From Pelomonas sp937871895 (GTDB lineage: Bacteria > Pseudomonadota > Gammaproteobacteria > Burkholderiales > Burkholderiaceae_C): a stretch of 64,000 nucleotides of DNA. The stretch lies in the NCBI RefSeq assembly GCF_046348265.1, contig NZ_JAXMEO010000006.1; one strand, 5' to 3'. The notes under the pieces were generated by a model. The model made no database searches. It was not told the origin of the DNA and saw only the letters and a program-made list of their open reading frames with translations. This document shows positions 61,810 through 64,000 of this stretch, in pieces. Within the stretch, counting starts at the first letter, position 1. Every line of letters begins with the position of its first letter. The translations under genes were made by a program, and so were the position numbers.

Positions 61810-62390
61810 GCCTCTCCCGCCGTCATCTGATCCTCGCCTTGAGCGCCACTGCCCTGCAGCCTGCCCAGGCCGCCCGCTACGAAGGCCAGACCTTTGCCGA
61901 CTCGCTGGCCTTGGGTGGCAGCCCCCTGGTGCTCAATGGCACGGGCAAGCGCCAAGTGGCCTGGCTCAAAGGCTATCTGGCCGCGCTCTACCTGACCCAC
62001 CGTGCCAACACGCCCGACGAGGCCTACCGCGCACCCGGCCCCAAGCGCATCGAGATGCGCATCCTGATCGAGGCCTCGACCATGGAGCTGGTCAAGGCCG
62101 TTGACAAGGGCATGGGCCGCAATTGCACCGAGCCTGAAAAGTTGGCCGTGGCCGAACGCCAGAAGCAGTTCACCGCGGTGATCGCGTCGGTGGGCAAGGT
62201 GCGCAAGGGCGACCTGATCACCATCGACTACCTGCCCGACCGGGGCACCGTGCTGACCATCAATGGCAAGGTCTGGGGCAGCACCATCGCGGGGGCGGAC
62301 TTCTACACCGCCTTCATGAAAGTCTTCCTCGGCGAGAAGCCCAGCGACACCAAGTTGCGCGCTGGCCTGCTCGGCCAAGCCAGCGAGTGA
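61806..62390 (+). CDS. Chalcone isomerase-like exported protein
   Basis: This 194-residue protein starts at GTG 61806, overlapping the queG stop (GTGA), with an RR-type signal peptide ending near PAQAA. The mature part resembles the bacterial chalcone-isomerase-like domain: FADSLALGGSPLVLNGTGKR, YLAALYLTHRANTPDEAYR, TIDYLPDRGTVLTINGKVWG and FYTAFMKVFLGEKPSD. The flavonoid activity of plant enzymes is not expected; the bacterial role is unknown, with some members linked to fatty-acid binding. The periplasm is the likely location. Confidence 0.85.
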   Translation: MSLSRRHLILALSATALQPAQAARYEGQTFADSLALGGSPLVLNGTGKRQVAWLKGYLAALYLTHRANTPDEAYRAPGPKRIEMRILIEASTMELVKAVDKGMGRNCTEPEKLAVAERQKQFTAVIASVGKVRKGDLITIDYLPDRGTVLTINGKVWGSTIAGADFYTAFMKVFLGEKPSDTKLRAGLLGQASE

Positions 62391-62471
62391 GCTGTACGGG
62401 GAACTGCGCACGACGCCCGGCCTAGCCCGGCCCTAGGATGCTTGCTCAAACCTTGCACCTGGAGACCTGAA

Positions 62472-63458
62472 ATGCTCGCTCGCCGTTCCTTCAGTCTTGT
62501 TGTCGCGCTGGCGGGCCTGTCGGCCCTGCTGTTTGCCCCGGCCCAGGCGCAGGCCCAGCCTTACCCCAACAAGCCGGTCAAGCTGGTGGTGCCCTTTGCA
62601 CCCGGCGGCACGACGGACATCATTGCCCGCGTGCTGGCCGAGCGCGTCCAGGCGGCGCTGGGCCAGACCCTGGTGGTTGAGAACCGGGCGGGCGGCGGCG
62701 GTGTGGTGGGCGCGACAGAGACCGTGCGCGCCACGCCCGACGGCTACAGCCTCGGCGTGGCCACGGTGTCCACCACGGCGGCCAACCCCGCCATCAACCC
62801 CAAGATCCCCTACAACCCGCTCACCGACTTCACGCCCATCATCAACATGGCGGCCACGCCCAACGTGATTGCCGTGCACCCCAGCTTCCCGGCGCGCGAC
62901 TACGCGGGCTTCGTGGCCGAGCTCAAGAAGAACCCCGGCAAGTACAGCTATTCGAGCTCGGGCACCGGCGGCATCGGCCACTTGCAGATGGAGCTGTACA
63001 AGAGCTTGGCCGGCGTCTTCGTGTTGCACATCCCCTATCGCGGCGCGGGCCCGGCGCTGACCGACACCGTGGCCGGCCAGGTCTCGATGATCTTTGACAA
63101 CCTGCCCTCGGCGTTGCCCTTTATCAAGGATGGCCGTCTGGTGCCCATCGTCGTGGCCGCGCCCGCGCGCCTGGCGGTGCTGCCCAATGTGCCCACCTTC
63201 AAGGAAGTGGGGCTGGAGCCCGTCAACCGCATGGCCTTCTATGGCGTGCTGGGTCCCAAGGGCTTGAGCAAAGAAGTGGTGGACAAGGTCCACAGCGCCG
63301 TGCGCCAGACCCTGGCCCTGCCCGAGGTGAAGAAGCGCATCGAGGAAACGGGCTCCATCATCGTGGCCAACACGCCCGAACAGTTCACGGCCCAGATCGC
63401 GGCGGAGTTCGATGTCTACAAGAAAGTCGTCGCAGCGCAAAAGCTCAAGCTCGACTGA
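62472..63458 (+). CDS. Bug-family tripartite tricarboxylate transporter receptor
   Basis: This 328-residue periplasmic solute receptor is of the Bug (TctC) family, expanded in Burkholderiales. The signal peptide ends near AQAQAQ; the mature protein begins YPNKPVKLVVPFAPGGTTDI, the family hallmark, followed by VVENRAGGGGVVGA and GHLQMELYKSLAG. I chose ATG 62472, preceded by GGAGA at 62461. The membrane partners TctA/TctB are not nearby, which is common for this family. The ligand is unknown. Confidence 0.94.
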   Translation: MLARRSFSLVVALAGLSALLFAPAQAQAQPYPNKPVKLVVPFAPGGTTDIIARVLAERVQAALGQTLVVENRAGGGGVVGATETVRATPDGYSLGVATVSTTAANPAINPKIPYNPLTDFTPIINMAATPNVIAVHPSFPARDYAGFVAELKKNPGKYSYSSSGTGGIGHLQMELYKSLAGVFVLHIPYRGAGPALTDTVAGQVSMIFDNLPSALPFIKDGRLVPIVVAAPARLAVLPNVPTFKEVGLEPVNRMAFYGVLGPKGLSKEVVDKVHSAVRQTLALPEVKKRIEETGSIIVANTPEQFTAQIAAEFDVYKKVVAAQKLKLD

Positions 63459-64000
63459 TCCAAGCCGCGACCCCGGGCTGGACGCCTTCATCGAGTCGCT
63501 CTGGCTCGAAGACGGGCTGAGCAGTAACAGTCAGGCAGCCTACCGGCGTGACTTGACGGCGCTGCTGGCCTTCATCGCGCCGCGCACGCTCGACGCCTGC
63601 ACCGAGACCGACCTGCTCGGCCACGCCGTGGCCCTGGCCGGCAGCAAGGCCTCCAGCGCCAACCGGCGGCTCTCTAGCTTCAAGCGCTACTTCCGCTGGG
63701 CGCTGCGCGAGGGCCGCATCGCGGCCGACCCCACGCTCAAGCTGACGCCCGCGCGCCAGCCGCTACGGGTGCCCAAACTCATCACCGAGGCCCAGGTGGA
63801 GGCACTGCTGGCCGCGCCCGACGTGGACACGCCCCTCGGCCTGCGGGACCGCGCGATGCTGGAGCTGCTCTACGCCTCGGGCCTGCGAGTGAGTGAGTTG
63901 GTCGAGCTGCGCACCGTCAACGTCAGCCTCAAGGAAGGCGTGCTGCGCATCACCGGCAAGGGCGCCAAGGAGCGCCTCGTGCCCTTTGGCCAGCATGCGC
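63412..64000 (+). CDS. xerD: Site-specific tyrosine recombinase XerD (3' end outside window)
   Basis: The first 196 codons of a frame that stays open to the window end encode the XerD N-terminal SAM-like DNA-binding domain (LDAFIESLWLEDGLSSNSQA with YRRDL) and the start of the catalytic domain, including the active-site arginine in YASGLRVSELVELR and the GKGAKERLVPFG strand. XerD resolves chromosome dimers at dif with XerC. The first ATG (63412) lies inside the 3' end of the Bug gene, a 47-base overlap. A later non-ATG start is possible. Confidence 0.9.
   Translation, partial: MSTRKSSQRKSSSSTDPSRDPGLDAFIESLWLEDGLSSNSQAAYRRDLTALLAFIAPRTLDACTETDLLGHAVALAGSKASSANRRLSSFKRYFRWALREGRIAADPTLKLTPARQPLRVPKLITEAQVEALLAAPDVDTPLGLRDRAMLELLYASGLRVSELVELRTVNVSLKEGVLRITGKGAKERLVPFGQHA

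Overview
The window is a dense, high-GC stretch of chromosome from a betaproteobacterium, most likely order Burkholderiales. This rests on gene order (smc-zipA-ligA; pyrG-kdsA-eno-ftsB; tsaE beside queG; mutL near miaA), on the Bug-type tripartite tricarboxylate receptor, and on the style of the intergenic repeats. It holds about 50 protein genes, two of them cut by the window edges. I saw no rRNA, tRNA, CRISPR array, prophage or insertion sequence.

Layout. 1-6.9 kb: chromosome segregation, division and replication genes (smc 3' part, zipA, a CorC-type membrane protein, a hemerythrin-like protein, ligA). 6.9-12.0 kb: a LysR regulator divergent from a three-gene EmrA/EmrB/outer-membrane-factor efflux operon. 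12.04-12.63 kb: a non-coding, nested giant palindrome. 12.6-27.9 kb: the main accessory feature, an eight-gene minus-strand operon that looks like a beta-1,2-glucan utilisation locus. 27.9-32.6 kb: a ferritin-like DUF455 protein, a periplasmic-binding-like protein, and a PAS-PAS chemoreceptor paired with a triple-CheW protein. 32.7-45.5 kb: housekeeping genes (gamma carbonic anhydrase, hslO, pnuC plus an NR-kinase-like gene, ftsB, eno, kdsA, pyrG, mutS, suhB, trmJ). 45.6-49.1 kb: cysE, then a divergent GH10 xylanase and GH1 beta-glucosidase. 49.1-52.2 kb: a FIST sensor and a GGDEF-EAL protein in one operon. 52.2-64 kb: an ABC exporter, miaA, an RsuA-type pseudouridine synthase, mutL, dedA, amiC, tsaE, queG, a chalcone-isomerase-like protein, a Bug receptor and the start of xerD.

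How the accessory operon may work (inference): a LacI-type repressor sits under a pair of overlapping TGTAAACG-type operators at its own promoter. A TonB-dependent receptor would bring glucan across the outer membrane. A GH144-type endo-beta-1,2-glucanase would cut it to oligosaccharides, perhaps with a large discoidin/six-hairpin protein of unknown specificity. A lipoprotein binding protein and two permeases would import the products, and a cytosolic 1110-residue GH94 enzyme, with the size and architecture of 1,2-beta-oligoglucan phosphorylases, would release glucose 1-phosphate. No ATPase subunit is encoded in the operon. The GH1 beta-glucosidase at 47.7 kb could finish disaccharides.

The operon also carries structured DNA: two copies of an ~86-bp repeat whose stems differ by compensating base changes (one copy supplies a start codon and N-terminus), and a 31-bp-stem CACAGAG-type hairpin between the two permease genes. 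Function assignments come from reading the translated sequences and from family knowledge; no database search was run.
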